From positions 1-5,785 of the forward strand of contig JAAZHP010000100.1 of the NCBI GenBank assembly GCA_012510625.1: DNA of 5,785 bases, in the 5' to 3' direction. Both the position numbers and the translations under genes were made by a program. The notes under the pieces were generated by a model that had not been told where the DNA came from, ran no database searches, and saw only the letters and a program-made list of their open reading frames with translations. Shown piece by piece: positions 1 to 5,619 of the stretch; positions within the stretch are counted from its first letter, which is position 1, and each line of letters begins with the position of its first letter. Source of the stretch: Bacillota bacterium (GTDB taxonomy: Bacteria; Bacillota; Dethiobacteria; DTU022).

Positions 1-4
1 AGCA

Positions 5-35
5 ACCGGCCTGTTCAGGCCGGTCATGACCGGCC
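5..35. repeat. GC-rich palindromic repeat, left copy
   Basis: Two overlapping inverted repeats share one arm. Bases 5-13 (ACCGGCCTG) pair perfectly with 16-24 across a 2-base loop, and 18-35 (GGCCGGTCATGACCGGCC) is a perfect 18-bp palindrome. The shared GGCCGGT (18-24) means only one of the two hairpins can form at a time. A close relative of the palindrome sits at 5768-5785, and both copies are preceded by AACCGG 14-16 bases upstream in the same orientation. This is seen in the sequence. That it is a dispersed REP-like repeat is inference. It may also continue left of the window. Confidence 0.75.
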
Positions 36-44
36 CCTACAACT

Positions 45-70
45 GTAACCGTTACTATAACCTTTTATAG
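45..70. repeat. two small abutting inverted repeats
   Basis: GTAAC (45-49) pairs with GTTAC (51-55) around one base, and CTATAA (55-60) pairs with TTATAG (65-70) around a 4-base loop. They lie right after the GC-rich palindrome at 18-35 and may belong to the same repeat unit. No function can be assigned. Short AT-rich stems such as these can arise by chance. Confidence 0.4.
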
Positions 71-103
71 CAATTTACATCTAACTCAAAGAAGCAACAT
101 AAA

Positions 104-126
104 GGGCTGTCATTCTGGGACAGCCC
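104..126 (-). terminator. hairpin, possible terminator of the three-gene operon
   Basis: GGGCTGTC (104-111) and GACAGCCC (119-126) form a perfect 8-bp stem with a 7-base loop. Read on the minus strand, the 3' arm is followed by TTTATGTTGCTTCTTT, which is T-rich but not a clean T-tract. It lies about 120 bases beyond the stop codon of the PIN-like gene, in the right direction to end that transcript. The 3' arm is followed by only three consecutive T, so it may instead be the end of a decayed insertion sequence, since GGGGCTGTC-type ends occur in IS terminal repeats. Confidence 0.4.
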
Positions 127-243
127 CGAACCCTTAAGTGTCATTTTTACCCGGCTTCAACGAATTCAAATGGCTTCCTTGCCGGTGATGTGGTGGATGT
201 CAATGGAAATACTCGTTTTAAACTTTTATTGCAATGTATAACC

Positions 244-780
244 CTATTCTTTAAACATTTTTAAAAAATCAGTAAACGAATTTGCCGGTAGCATTCTCTT
301 TTTGTCTAACATGTCGTGCCATATCTGATTACCGGCTGTCTCATCTATAAGCCCCGCATCTAGTGCAGCTACTAGAATAACTGCTGTAGTTACATGTTTT
401 AGATTATATTTTCTTACATACTCAGCTACATCTTTCAAATTATTACTAGCCAGAATTCCTTTGTGCGATTTTGCCAGGGCAATAGCGGCAGCCTCAGCCT
501 TACCGATTATTTTTCTGCCCCTGGGAGGCGAGATCGCCAACTCATAGTACAAGCGGTATTCTTCCGTACCAACCAATATTTCCTTTGTAGAAATTATGCC
601 ACTTGAGAGCAGCTGATTAATCTTTTTTTTTAAATGCGGGACGCTGGGATTGCAAAGTTCAACGTAAACTTGCACAGGCAACATTATTCTTCCCGGGTAA
701 AGATGAAATAAAATTTTTTCTTGTTTTACCCATAAAAAAGAGGAAATGCAGTCGGTATCAAAAAAAAGCTTGCTAGTCAT
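244..780 (-). CDS. PIN-like domain nuclease, putative toxin/effector
   Basis: The 178-residue product has the layout of a PIN-fold ribonuclease. An N-terminal strand carries acidic residues (LFFDTD, D8 and D10), followed by E41 in the second conserved position (VQVYVEL), then the helix motif GKAEAAAIALA (E96, residues 93-103) and a strand ILASNNLKDV (109-118). In many PIN toxins the last strand carries Asp (TDD); here it reads SNN with D117 nearby, so the catalytic set is unusual. PIN toxins usually cleave RNA. That this one is an RNase effector is inference. The start chosen is the ATG at 780, preceded by AGAGGAAG at good spacing. A longer reading frame from 819 lies wholly inside the upstream gene. 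The ATG overlaps that gene's stop codon by 8 bases (ATGACTAG), which indicates translational coupling. It is the last gene of the operon. Confidence 0.68.
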   Translation of the reverse strand: MTSKLFFDTDCISSFLWVKQEKILFHLYPGRIMLPVQVYVELCNPSVPHLKKKINQLLSSGIISTKEILVGTEEYRLYYELAISPPRGRKIIGKAEAAAIALAKSHKGILASNNLKDVAEYVRKYNLKHVTTAVILVAALDAGLIDETAGNQIWHDMLDKKRMLPANSFTDFLKMFKE

Positions 781-1531
781 ACTGCTCTTCCTCTTGCGCA
801 TTAATTCCATAGACAACATCGCTTCTGAACCCGTCTAATAATAATTCCTCATATTTGCCGGCTGAAATAAGCTCCCTATCCTTTATTTTTTTGACCAAGT
901 TAATGTATTTCCCAAAAGTAAAATAACGTTTTTCAACTGGGGTGGGTAAATATAATCTAATATCAAAACCTAGCTTCATTGCAGACGATATTATCCCTGT
1001 TTTCATTGTATCTGCCTTATTGCGTGTTAAATAGCCATCGCCAATTAGTCTCCACAATGTTGCTTGCCTGCTTAACCCGAAATTCTGTTCTATTCTTACG
1101 ACATCATTTATTTCAAGGTCGTATTTCCCCTTCCCCAGCCTATGGCGTATAAAATGTGTTAAAGCCTCATAAGGTGCCAGGAAATAAGATGCAAACGTAT
1201 CCGCTTCTTTCTCTTGTGGATCTTTATCCCTTCCAAAATTTTTTGGGCATACAATGGTTTTAAAGCCTTTATCGAAAAACAAATGATAAAGTTCATGAGC
1301 CGCCGTAAAACGCTGCCTTCCATAGGTTGAATTGGAGTTTACACCGATGATTTTGTTATTTTTATCCCTGACACAGATTCCACTAATTCTATCGCTCATA
1401 GGATAAAATACAATCGTCAAATCTTCGCTGTTATGAAGTAGTGTAAAAATGTCTATTGGAGAATCTGCATCTTCACCGAAATATTTTCGTAAACTAACGG
1501 CTTCCGCATTTAACTCTATTTTCTCTTTCAT
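773..1531 (-). CDS. ImmA/IrrE family zinc metallopeptidase
   Basis: The 252-residue protein carries the zincin motif AAHELYHLFF, with H79, E80 and H83 as the HExxH ligands and catalytic base. It is followed 26 residues later by EKEADTFASYFLAP (106-119), where E109 is the likely third zinc ligand, as in the ExEAN.FA..LL.P block of the family. Residues 50-75 (GICVRDKNNKIIGVNS, then the RQRFTAAHE lead-in) also match the usual ImmA/IrrE core. The C-terminal ~90 residues are not recognisable to me. Family members such as Bacillus ImmA and Deinococcus IrrE/PprI cleave or inactivate a cognate XRE repressor in the cytoplasm, and here an XRE gene lies immediately upstream with a 4-base ATGA overlap. 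The start ATG at 1531 has GGAAGAGG 7 bases upstream. Its target is inferred to be the neighbouring regulator. Confidence 0.88.
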   Translation of the reverse strand: MKEKIELNAEAVSLRKYFGEDADSPIDIFTLLHNSEDLTIVFYPMSDRISGICVRDKNNKIIGVNSNSTYGRQRFTAAHELYHLFFDKGFKTIVCPKNFGRDKDPQEKEADTFASYFLAPYEALTHFIRHRLGKGKYDLEINDVVRIEQNFGLSRQATLWRLIGDGYLTRNKADTMKTGIISSAMKLGFDIRLYLPTPVEKRYFTFGKYINLVKKIKDRELISAGKYEELLLDGFRSDVVYGINAQEEEQYD

Positions 1532-1866
1532 CTTTTATCCTCTTCCAGCAACTCTTCCATGAAGCGCAAATTTAAAGCAATCTTATTCACCGCCGCTATG
1601 GTTTCCAAATCTCCGGTAGTAACTGATCTTGCTCTCAAGGCTATTGGGATCGGCGTTAGTTCACTCGTTTCATTAGTAAAATATTCAATGGGACACCCAA
1701 AAAGAGCCGCAGCTTTTTCAAGGATATCAATGCTAAATTGGCGTTCTCCCTTCTCACATTTTGAAACGTAGCTTTGATCAACCTTTAAAAAGTCAGCAAT
1801 TTGGCTTTGGGTTAATCCGCTATTATTTCTTAACTCCCTGAACTTTCCACCAATGGATTTAAACAA
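1528..1866 (-). CDS. XRE-family HTH transcriptional regulator (TTG start proposed)
   Basis: From TTG at 1866 the product is 112 residues. Residues 5-57 form an HTH_3/XRE domain (GGKFRELRNNSGLTQSQIA, then DQSYVSKCEKGER in the recognition region). The C-terminal part (IPIALRARS, 73-81, then DLETIAAVNKIALNLRFME, 86-104) resembles the tail of XRE proteins that pair with ImmA/IrrE peptidases and may include the cleavage region, though that is inference. A longer version starts at ATG 1908 (126 residues), but that ATG has no ribosome binding site, and a TTGAAT/TATAAT promoter lies within its first codons. The TTG instead has GGGGGGTGG 4 bases upstream. It is the first gene of the operon, probably an autorepressor, and functions as the antitoxin-like partner if the PIN protein is toxic. 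Confidence 0.85.
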   Translation of the reverse strand: MFKSIGGKFRELRNNSGLTQSQIADFLKVDQSYVSKCEKGERQFSIDILEKAAALFGCPIEYFTNETSELTPIPIALRARSVTTGDLETIAAVNKIALNLRFMEELLEEDKR

Positions 1867-1870
1867 ATTT

Positions 1871-1879
1871 CCACCCCCC
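1871..1879 (-). promoter_or_regulatory. ribosome binding site deciding the TTG start of the XRE gene
   Basis: On the minus strand GGGGGGTGG precedes AAAT and then TTG. Aligned to the Shine-Dalgarno consensus GGAGGTG it matches at six of seven positions, with 7 bases between the GG.GG core and the TTG. The upstream ATG at 1908 is preceded only by AT-rich sequence (TATTGAATTT). This, together with the promoter position, is why the shorter protein is preferred. Confidence 0.65.
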
Positions 1880-1887
1880 GTGCTGAT

Positions 1888-1916
1888 ATTATATGTTATT
1901 GATGTCATAAATTCAA
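1888..1916 (-). promoter_or_regulatory. sigma-A-type promoter of the XRE-ImmA-PIN operon
   Basis: On the minus strand TTGAAT (plus-strand 1911-1916) and a perfect TATAAT (1888-1893) are separated by exactly 17 bases. Transcription would begin near 1881, giving a leader of about 15 bases that holds the GGGGGGTGG site before TTG 1866. A second, weaker possible promoter further upstream (TTGCAG, 17 bases, TATATT, ending near 1921) would start transcription close to the ATG at 1908. The match to consensus is seen directly; activity is inferred. Confidence 0.65.
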
Positions 1917-1941
1917 TATAATATACGTAATAATTTATGAC
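1904..1941. promoter_or_regulatory. 10-bp perfect inverted repeat, likely operator
   Basis: GTCATAAATT (1904-1913) and AATTTATGAC (1932-1941) are perfect reverse complements separated by 18 bases. The inner arm overlaps the -35 element and the promoter spacer, and the outer arm lies just upstream of it. A second, smaller inverted repeat, TATTGA (1897-1902) with TCAATA (1913-1918), overlaps the inner arm. Position across the -35 box in front of an XRE gene suggests binding sites for that regulator, with repression by promoter occlusion. The symmetry is visible; the protein that binds is inferred. Confidence 0.55.
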
Positions 1942-1969
1942 TCTGCAACTGCTGTAAAGTATAAATCTT

Positions 1970-2047
1970 TCATGCTATTTCTGGTAAATGGCGTAATTTA
2001 ACATAAGCCTTGCCGTTGATATCGTAATAATTGGAAGCTGCCTTGGT
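1970..2047 (-). pseudogene. possible coding remnant, stalk-domain-like peptide
   Basis: Between a TAA (2048-2050) and a TGA (1970-1972) the minus strand has 25 open codons reading TKAASNYYDINGKAYVKLRH and then LPEIA. The segment INGKAYVKLR is like the 'NGK.YVKLRDLA' block of copper amine oxidase N-terminal-like stalk domains in Clostridia. There is no start codon with a ribosome site, so if real this is a fragment left by a deletion. With so short a stretch, chance similarity remains quite possible. Confidence 0.25.
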
Positions 2048-2066
2048 TTAAAGGCTGTCTTGCAAA

Positions 2067-2136
2067 AAAGAAAGGCTCTATAAAGCAGTGCAAGCTATCG
2101 TGAAGTGGCAGATAAGGGACATGTTTGCCTTTCTTT
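2067..2136 (-). terminator. long-loop inverted repeat after the restriction gene
   Basis: Plus-strand AAAGAAAGGC (2067-2076) and GCCTTTCTTT (2127-2136) are perfect reverse complements. On the minus strand the first arm begins two bases after the TGA stop at 2139, and the second arm runs into TTTTTTGC, so the layout (stem then T-run) fits an intrinsic terminator for the restriction gene. The 50-base loop is much longer than usual and contains only weak inner pairing, and most of the stem is A-T. Termination is therefore plausible but not strongly supported. Confidence 0.4.
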
Positions 2137-2138
2137 AA

Positions 2139-5100
2139 TCAGTTTGGCCATGTTATTAAATCATCTTCTACAGCAAGATAAAGTTCGTCAATTTCCTGCT
2201 GAATCTCAATGGTCTTTTTAAGTGCAGTCACGATACGGCAGTAAGTGCGAACCTCGTTGATATCAAGTCTCCTATGCTTGCGGTCTTTTAGCCATTTATC
2301 GCATACCTGGTAGCCGCCCACCCGGTACGACCAGACATCGGGCGGCACAGGAGCAAAATATTGAGTTTTATTTATGTGTACTCGCTGGGCTTCACTATCA
2401 TAATAGAAGCCTTCTCTTTTAGAATTGGCAACGCTCCCGTCTCCTTGACCTTCAAAGCGCGCTTCCGGTGGATCAAGCTCCGGTGATCGCAACAGGTGTA
2501 GGCTTGCAAGTCGCTCGCCAAGTGAAGCCATCAAGACAAATAGTTCAAGATCATTCGGAAAAGGTATCCGCGGAAAGTCCATATATAGAAACTCGGCGTA
2601 TTTTGTGCGATAGCTTATTGAATAAAGAACCGCGTAAACATAGAAAAAGACATCTTCCGGTTTTGGTTCATTATTATATGCCGATGATAGAATCTCAATA
2701 ATATTGCTATTTAAATTTGGCCTTTTCTCCACAGGTTCATCCCTGGAAAAAACGTCTATCTGCGAGGTGGTGGGATATATAAAAAGAGGAAAGAGATAGC
2801 CCCGTTCTCGTGAACGATTTGAAACCATGCAATCATCCGTAATCTTGTCGCTAACCATTGCATGCGCCCAGGGCAAGCCAGACAATTGGCGACATGTCAT
2901 CAGGGCTATATTGTCACCTTTCAGCATATGCTGCATAACCTCAGAACGTGGTCTACAGTGAAACCCTCGTGACCTGCCCGTGTAATATGTAAATCGATAA
3001 TCGAAGGGCCGGTAAAGCACGGGGACAATATAGTCACGAGAGGGCCCTGAGTCGAGCAGATCTTTTTGGGCTAAGCTTACTTTCCAATCTTGCGCATCCC
3101 TGCCCAGGTTATAAGCCTGGCGCGCAAGCTCTTCATCCATTTTCGAGAATAATGATACCGTAGTCCACACTTCATGGGGCGACCATTTTATTGTCAAGTT
3201 GTCGCGAGCTGAAATTATGCCTATGCTATTTATTGGAAAGATGTCTGTAACAGAAATGAATGTGTTATAAAGTGCGGCGCAATGCTGTTCTATTGGTTTA
3301 AATAGATAAAACGGCAGCTCGGGCAATAAGTCATTCCAATGGGTTGAATAGATGTCACTTCTGTCCAGTAGATCATATTTCTCTTCCCGGGAGCCCCAGA
3401 CGTCCGCGTGGCGGACCAGCGTGCCTTCATTCCCATTGCCAAGTTTGATGAAAAATGCAATTGCCACGCCCTGGCGTATATCAAAAACATTTTCATCCCT
3501 GCTTCCGTCAGGACATACCTCTTTTTTAAGCGAACTGCCATGCAGATCAAGCAGATATATTCTATCAAACGCTTGCATTAAGCTCTGCCGCATGCCGCGA
3601 AAGGTCGGGTTGTCCAGGTAGCTGTGGTTGGTAATCATGCCAACTATCCCCCGGCCTGCCTCTTCTATTTTGTATTGGGCAAAGCGCAAAAACTTCACAT
3701 AATCGTCCTGCAGCCATTTGGGATTTCTTTCGCCCAGCGGCTTCCCGTCAACTTTTTTGTAATCCTCAATCTTCTCAAGTATCCATTTCCCCCTGTTAGC
3801 TGAATGCCCGGAGTACGGCGGATTGCCCAAAAGAACCAGGATGGGTGTCTTTTTCTTCACTTCGCCAGCAAGCCGCGATTCGTCAGCAAGGGAGGATAGC
3901 CCCGGCAAGCGACTTTGATCAAGCTCCTCCATATCAAGCGTATTTGTTAAATAGAAGCTGACACGCTCTTCATCAGTCAAACAATGACCCAGTTCCTCCA
4001 GTAAAAAACTCATCTTCAAGTGACCAATGGCATAAGGAGCCATCATTAACTCAAAGGCATAAAAGTTTTGCAGAATGTGGCGCCTGATGAAATCCTCTCT
4101 GGCCCCGCTGCCATATTTGCTTTCAAATTCGCAGATAGCCTCCCGGGCAGCACGAGCAAGAAATGTCATAGTTCCAGCTGCCGGATCCAGCAGCGTTACA
4201 CCTTCAGATGCAAGGCCGTCAGCCAGGCTAAACTCGGTTTTGAGCAGTTCGTGCAAGGAACGCACGATATAAGAAACAACTGGCTCCGGCGTGTAATAAA
4301 CCCCCCGGCGTTCCCGTTCTTCGGGGTCATATACTGCCAGGAAAGTTTCGTAAAAATGTACTATAGGGTCACTGCCTTTGCCCTCCCTATAGTATTTACT
4401 AAGGATCCCAGACACATCAGCCACAGACAAGACATTGGAGATATCGTCCACGATCCACTCCAGTTGAGCCGGCAAGTCACCAAGAGAGATGAATCTAAAA
4501 AGATCACGCAACACCCCGATGGTATGTGGAATGCTGTCAAAGGCAGTGCGCCGATTGAATTTCTCACCGGCACGTGTTTTGGCGGCAAAAAGACCATAAG
4601 TGATCGTCTGGGCATAGAGGTCGGCAAAGTTCTCTTCGGTAAGATCTCCAATCAGATATTGTTTAAACGCTTCGTAAAATCCGGTTAAAGCCCCGGGAGC
4701 ATCTTTCTCTTCAGCTAGCTGTTGCACAATGACCTCTTCACGCAAGAAACGGGTCCGCTTGGCCAGCTCAACAGCCAGTGTTTCTGCTGTGAACAGCCTG
4801 GGTAAGGAAAATGAAAAAAAGCGTCCAAGCAAAGCTACTAACTGTTCAGGCTGTTCAAGTGGTGGAATTTCGTACAAGAGGGTTTGTATAACGGGCCGGG
4901 CAAGAAGTACCTTATCAACGCATTCACCATTGCGATAAAGCCGAAACTCGTAAAAATTCGTCAAGATCAGGTTGGGAAAAGTAGTTCGATACCGCTGCAT
5001 CTGCTCTGAGTTCTCTATGTAATCCAGGTTTTCTTCAACAGGGTTTTTTGCTTCAATATATCCGGTAATCCTGTCGCTACCGTTCCAAACGCGAAAATCC

Positions 5101-5279
5101 GGATTACCGGCATCAGTACTTTTGGGCAGCGTTGTTACATGCACATCTGCCAATCCGGCCTTTTCGGCAAATTGCACAAGGGTGTTGGCTAAAACACTGT
5201 AAAAACTCTCCTCACGCGCATCTCCATGCTTGGCCACCCCGGCAAGGCCTTGAAGATATTTCTTAAATAAAACCTTCAT
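2139..5279 (-). CDS. single-chain restriction-modification enzyme: nuclease + N6-adenine methyltransferase (type ISP/IIG-like)
   Basis: The 1046-residue protein has three parts. Residues ~1-140 carry a PD-(D/E)xK nuclease core (GNPDF with D61, then YIEAK with E76 and K78) followed by QMQRYRTTFPNLILTNFYEF (94-112), which is usual after this core. Residues ~325-580 form the methyltransferase: GVYYTPEPVVSYIV (motif X), LLDPAAGTMTF (363-373, motif I, S-adenosylmethionine binding) and NPPYS (486-490, catalytic motif IV of N6-adenine enzymes). Residues ~640-1040 resemble the type ISP target-recognition region (LYRPFDYRFTYY; VWSYRVGGYQVCDKWLKDRK, 982-1001). There is no helicase domain between nuclease and methyltransferase, unlike true type ISP enzymes of ~1,500 residues such as LlaBIII. 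It should methylate an adenine in its site and cut unmodified DNA. The ATG at 5279 has AGGGAGGT 5 bases upstream. No hsdS or hsdR is present, consistent with a self-contained enzyme. No frameshift or truncation is seen. Confidence 0.88.
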   Translation of the reverse strand: MKVLFKKYLQGLAGVAKHGDAREESFYSVLANTLVQFAEKAGLADVHVTTLPKSTDAGNPDFRVWNGSDRITGYIEAKNPVEENLDYIENSEQMQRYRTTFPNLILTNFYEFRLYRNGECVDKVLLARPVIQTLLYEIPPLEQPEQLVALLGRFFSFSLPRLFTAETLAVELAKRTRFLREEVIVQQLAEEKDAPGALTGFYEAFKQYLIGDLTEENFADLYAQTITYGLFAAKTRAGEKFNRRTAFDSIPHTIGVLRDLFRFISLGDLPAQLEWIVDDISNVLSVADVSGILSKYYREGKGSDPIVHFYETFLAVYDPEERERRGVYYTPEPVVSYIVRSLHELLKTEFSLADGLASEGVTLLDPAAGTMTFLARAAREAICEFESKYGSGAREDFIRRHILQNFYAFELMMAPYAIGHLKMSFLLEELGHCLTDEERVSFYLTNTLDMEELDQSRLPGLSSLADESRLAGEVKKKTPILVLLGNPPYSGHSANRGKWILEKIEDYKKVDGKPLGERNPKWLQDDYVKFLRFAQYKIEEAGRGIVGMITNHSYLDNPTFRGMRQSLMQAFDRIYLLDLHGSSLKKEVCPDGSRDENVFDIRQGVAIAFFIKLGNGNEGTLVRHADVWGSREEKYDLLDRSDIYSTHWNDLLPELPFYLFKPIEQHCAALYNTFISVTDIFPINSIGIISARDNLTIKWSPHEVWTTVSLFSKMDEELARQAYNLGRDAQDWKVSLAQKDLLDSGPSRDYIVPVLYRPFDYRFTYYTGRSRGFHCRPRSEVMQHMLKGDNIALMTCRQLSGLPWAHAMVSDKITDDCMVSNRSRERGYLFPLFIYPTTSQIDVFSRDEPVEKRPNLNSNIIEILSSAYNNEPKPEDVFFYVYAVLYSISYRTKYAEFLYMDFPRIPFPNDLELFVLMASLGERLASLHLLRSPELDPPEARFEGQGDGSVANSKREGFYYDSEAQRVHINKTQYFAPVPPDVWSYRVGGYQVCDKWLKDRKHRRLDINEVRTYCRIVTALKKTIEIQQEIDELYLAVEDDLITWPN

Positions 5280-5284
5280 GTTAA

Positions 5285-5290
5285 CCTCCC
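5285..5290 (-). promoter_or_regulatory. ribosome binding site of the restriction-modification gene
   Basis: GGGAGG on the minus strand lies 5 bases before the ATG at 5279 and fixes that start. A TTGACT element lies further upstream (plus-strand about 5316-5321), but I see no good -10 box at the matching distance. The gene may be transcribed from beyond the hsdM remnant. Confidence 0.7.
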
Positions 5291-5310
5291 TGTAACCTAG
5301 TCTATATCTT

Positions 5311-5397
5311 CTATAAAGTCAACCAAATGGAGTTGGCCCGCAGCTCATCGGCGGCGCTCCAAAGGCGGGATTCTATTTGGTTGTTGTTCTGGTTCAT
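5311..5397 (-). pseudogene. truncated hsdM-like N-terminus (type I modification subunit remnant)
   Basis: The minus strand opens with ATG at 5397 (AGGG 8 bases upstream) and encodes MNQNN, then NQIESRLWSAADELRANS, before IWLTL and a TAG stop, 28 residues in all. The stretch IE.RLW.AAD.LRANS is the characteristic N-terminus of N6-adenine methyltransferase (HsdM) subunits of type I systems, where it is normally followed by 'KLKSSEYS.PVLGLIFLR'. Here the match ends abruptly after S23 (base 5329), and the rest of the gene is absent from the window. It lies 31 bases before the start codon of the single-chain restriction enzyme. It could be the scar of a replaced type I locus, or it may persist as a leader peptide because its start site is intact. 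The family match comes from memory, not from a search. Confidence 0.65.
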
Positions 5398-5521
5398 ATC
5401 TTTCGCCCTAATATGAATATTCAGTAATGATAATATGCTGCACTTTTTGATATCTTATTATTTTACAAACGAAAAGGTTATTCCTGCCGAAAGGGCGGTG
5501 GGGGAACTGTGTTCACATGCA
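5398..5521. other. AT-rich upstream region without a supported gene
   Basis: This stretch lies upstream of the hsdM remnant and restriction gene and contains AT-rich sequence (5400-5470) where a promoter would be expected. I find no pair of -35 and -10 boxes good enough to call. TATTAT near 5425-5430 on the minus strand is a possible -10, but its -35 is poor. With the remnant and repeats on either side it makes up the ~500-base segment that has no intact gene. Confidence 0.4.
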
Positions 5522-5619
5522 TGTCATCTTGAGCGCAGCGAAGGATCTCTAAAACAGGCTGACGGCAATTAACATCAGTAACAACAAGAGATCCTTCGGG
5601 CTTCGCCCTCAGGATGACA
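5522..5619. repeat. large imperfect inverted repeat, MITE-like
   Basis: The left arm TGTCATCTTGAG...GCGAAGGATCTCT (5522-5550) pairs with the right arm AGAGATCCTTCG...CTCAGGATGACA (5587-5619). The inner 12 bases match perfectly, the outer 12 have one mismatch, and the right arm has a few extra bases in the middle. The arms flank about 36 bases. The arm sequence is of a widespread 'TGTCATCCTGAGCGnAGCGAAGGATCTC' type that I recognise from many bacterial genomes. It codes for no transposase, so it would be a non-autonomous element or structural repeat. No clear target-site duplication is visible. Confidence 0.75.

Noticed and set aside
127..243. Possible transposase tail on the minus strand (ARKPFEFVEAG then stop) next to the hairpin at 104-126, and a plus-strand frame with LAGDVVDVNGNTR
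   Set aside because: Both are short, on opposite strands, lack starts, and I could not match either to a known family, so neither is claimed.
781..819. Longer start for the PIN-like gene giving MLSMELMRKRKSS in front
   Set aside because: These codons overlap the metallopeptidase gene in another frame, and ATG 780 has the ribosome site and begins the PIN strand directly.
1559..1771. 70-codon plus-strand open frame
   Set aside because: It is antisense to the XRE gene, whose helix-turn-helix domain is clear on the other strand.
3290..3568. 92-codon minus-strand open frame inside the restriction gene
   Set aside because: It is a shifted frame of the methyltransferase region; the main frame there carries conserved sequence without interruption.
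4068..4688. 206-codon open frame on the plus strand within the restriction gene
   Set aside because: It lies fully antisense to a clear methyltransferase/nuclease coding sequence, shows no recognisable domain, and has no convincing ribosome site.
5475..5523. Minus-strand mini-ORF MHVNTVPPPPFRQE
   Set aside because: It has fourteen codons, no ribosome site and no recognisable family, and overlaps the edge of the inverted repeat.
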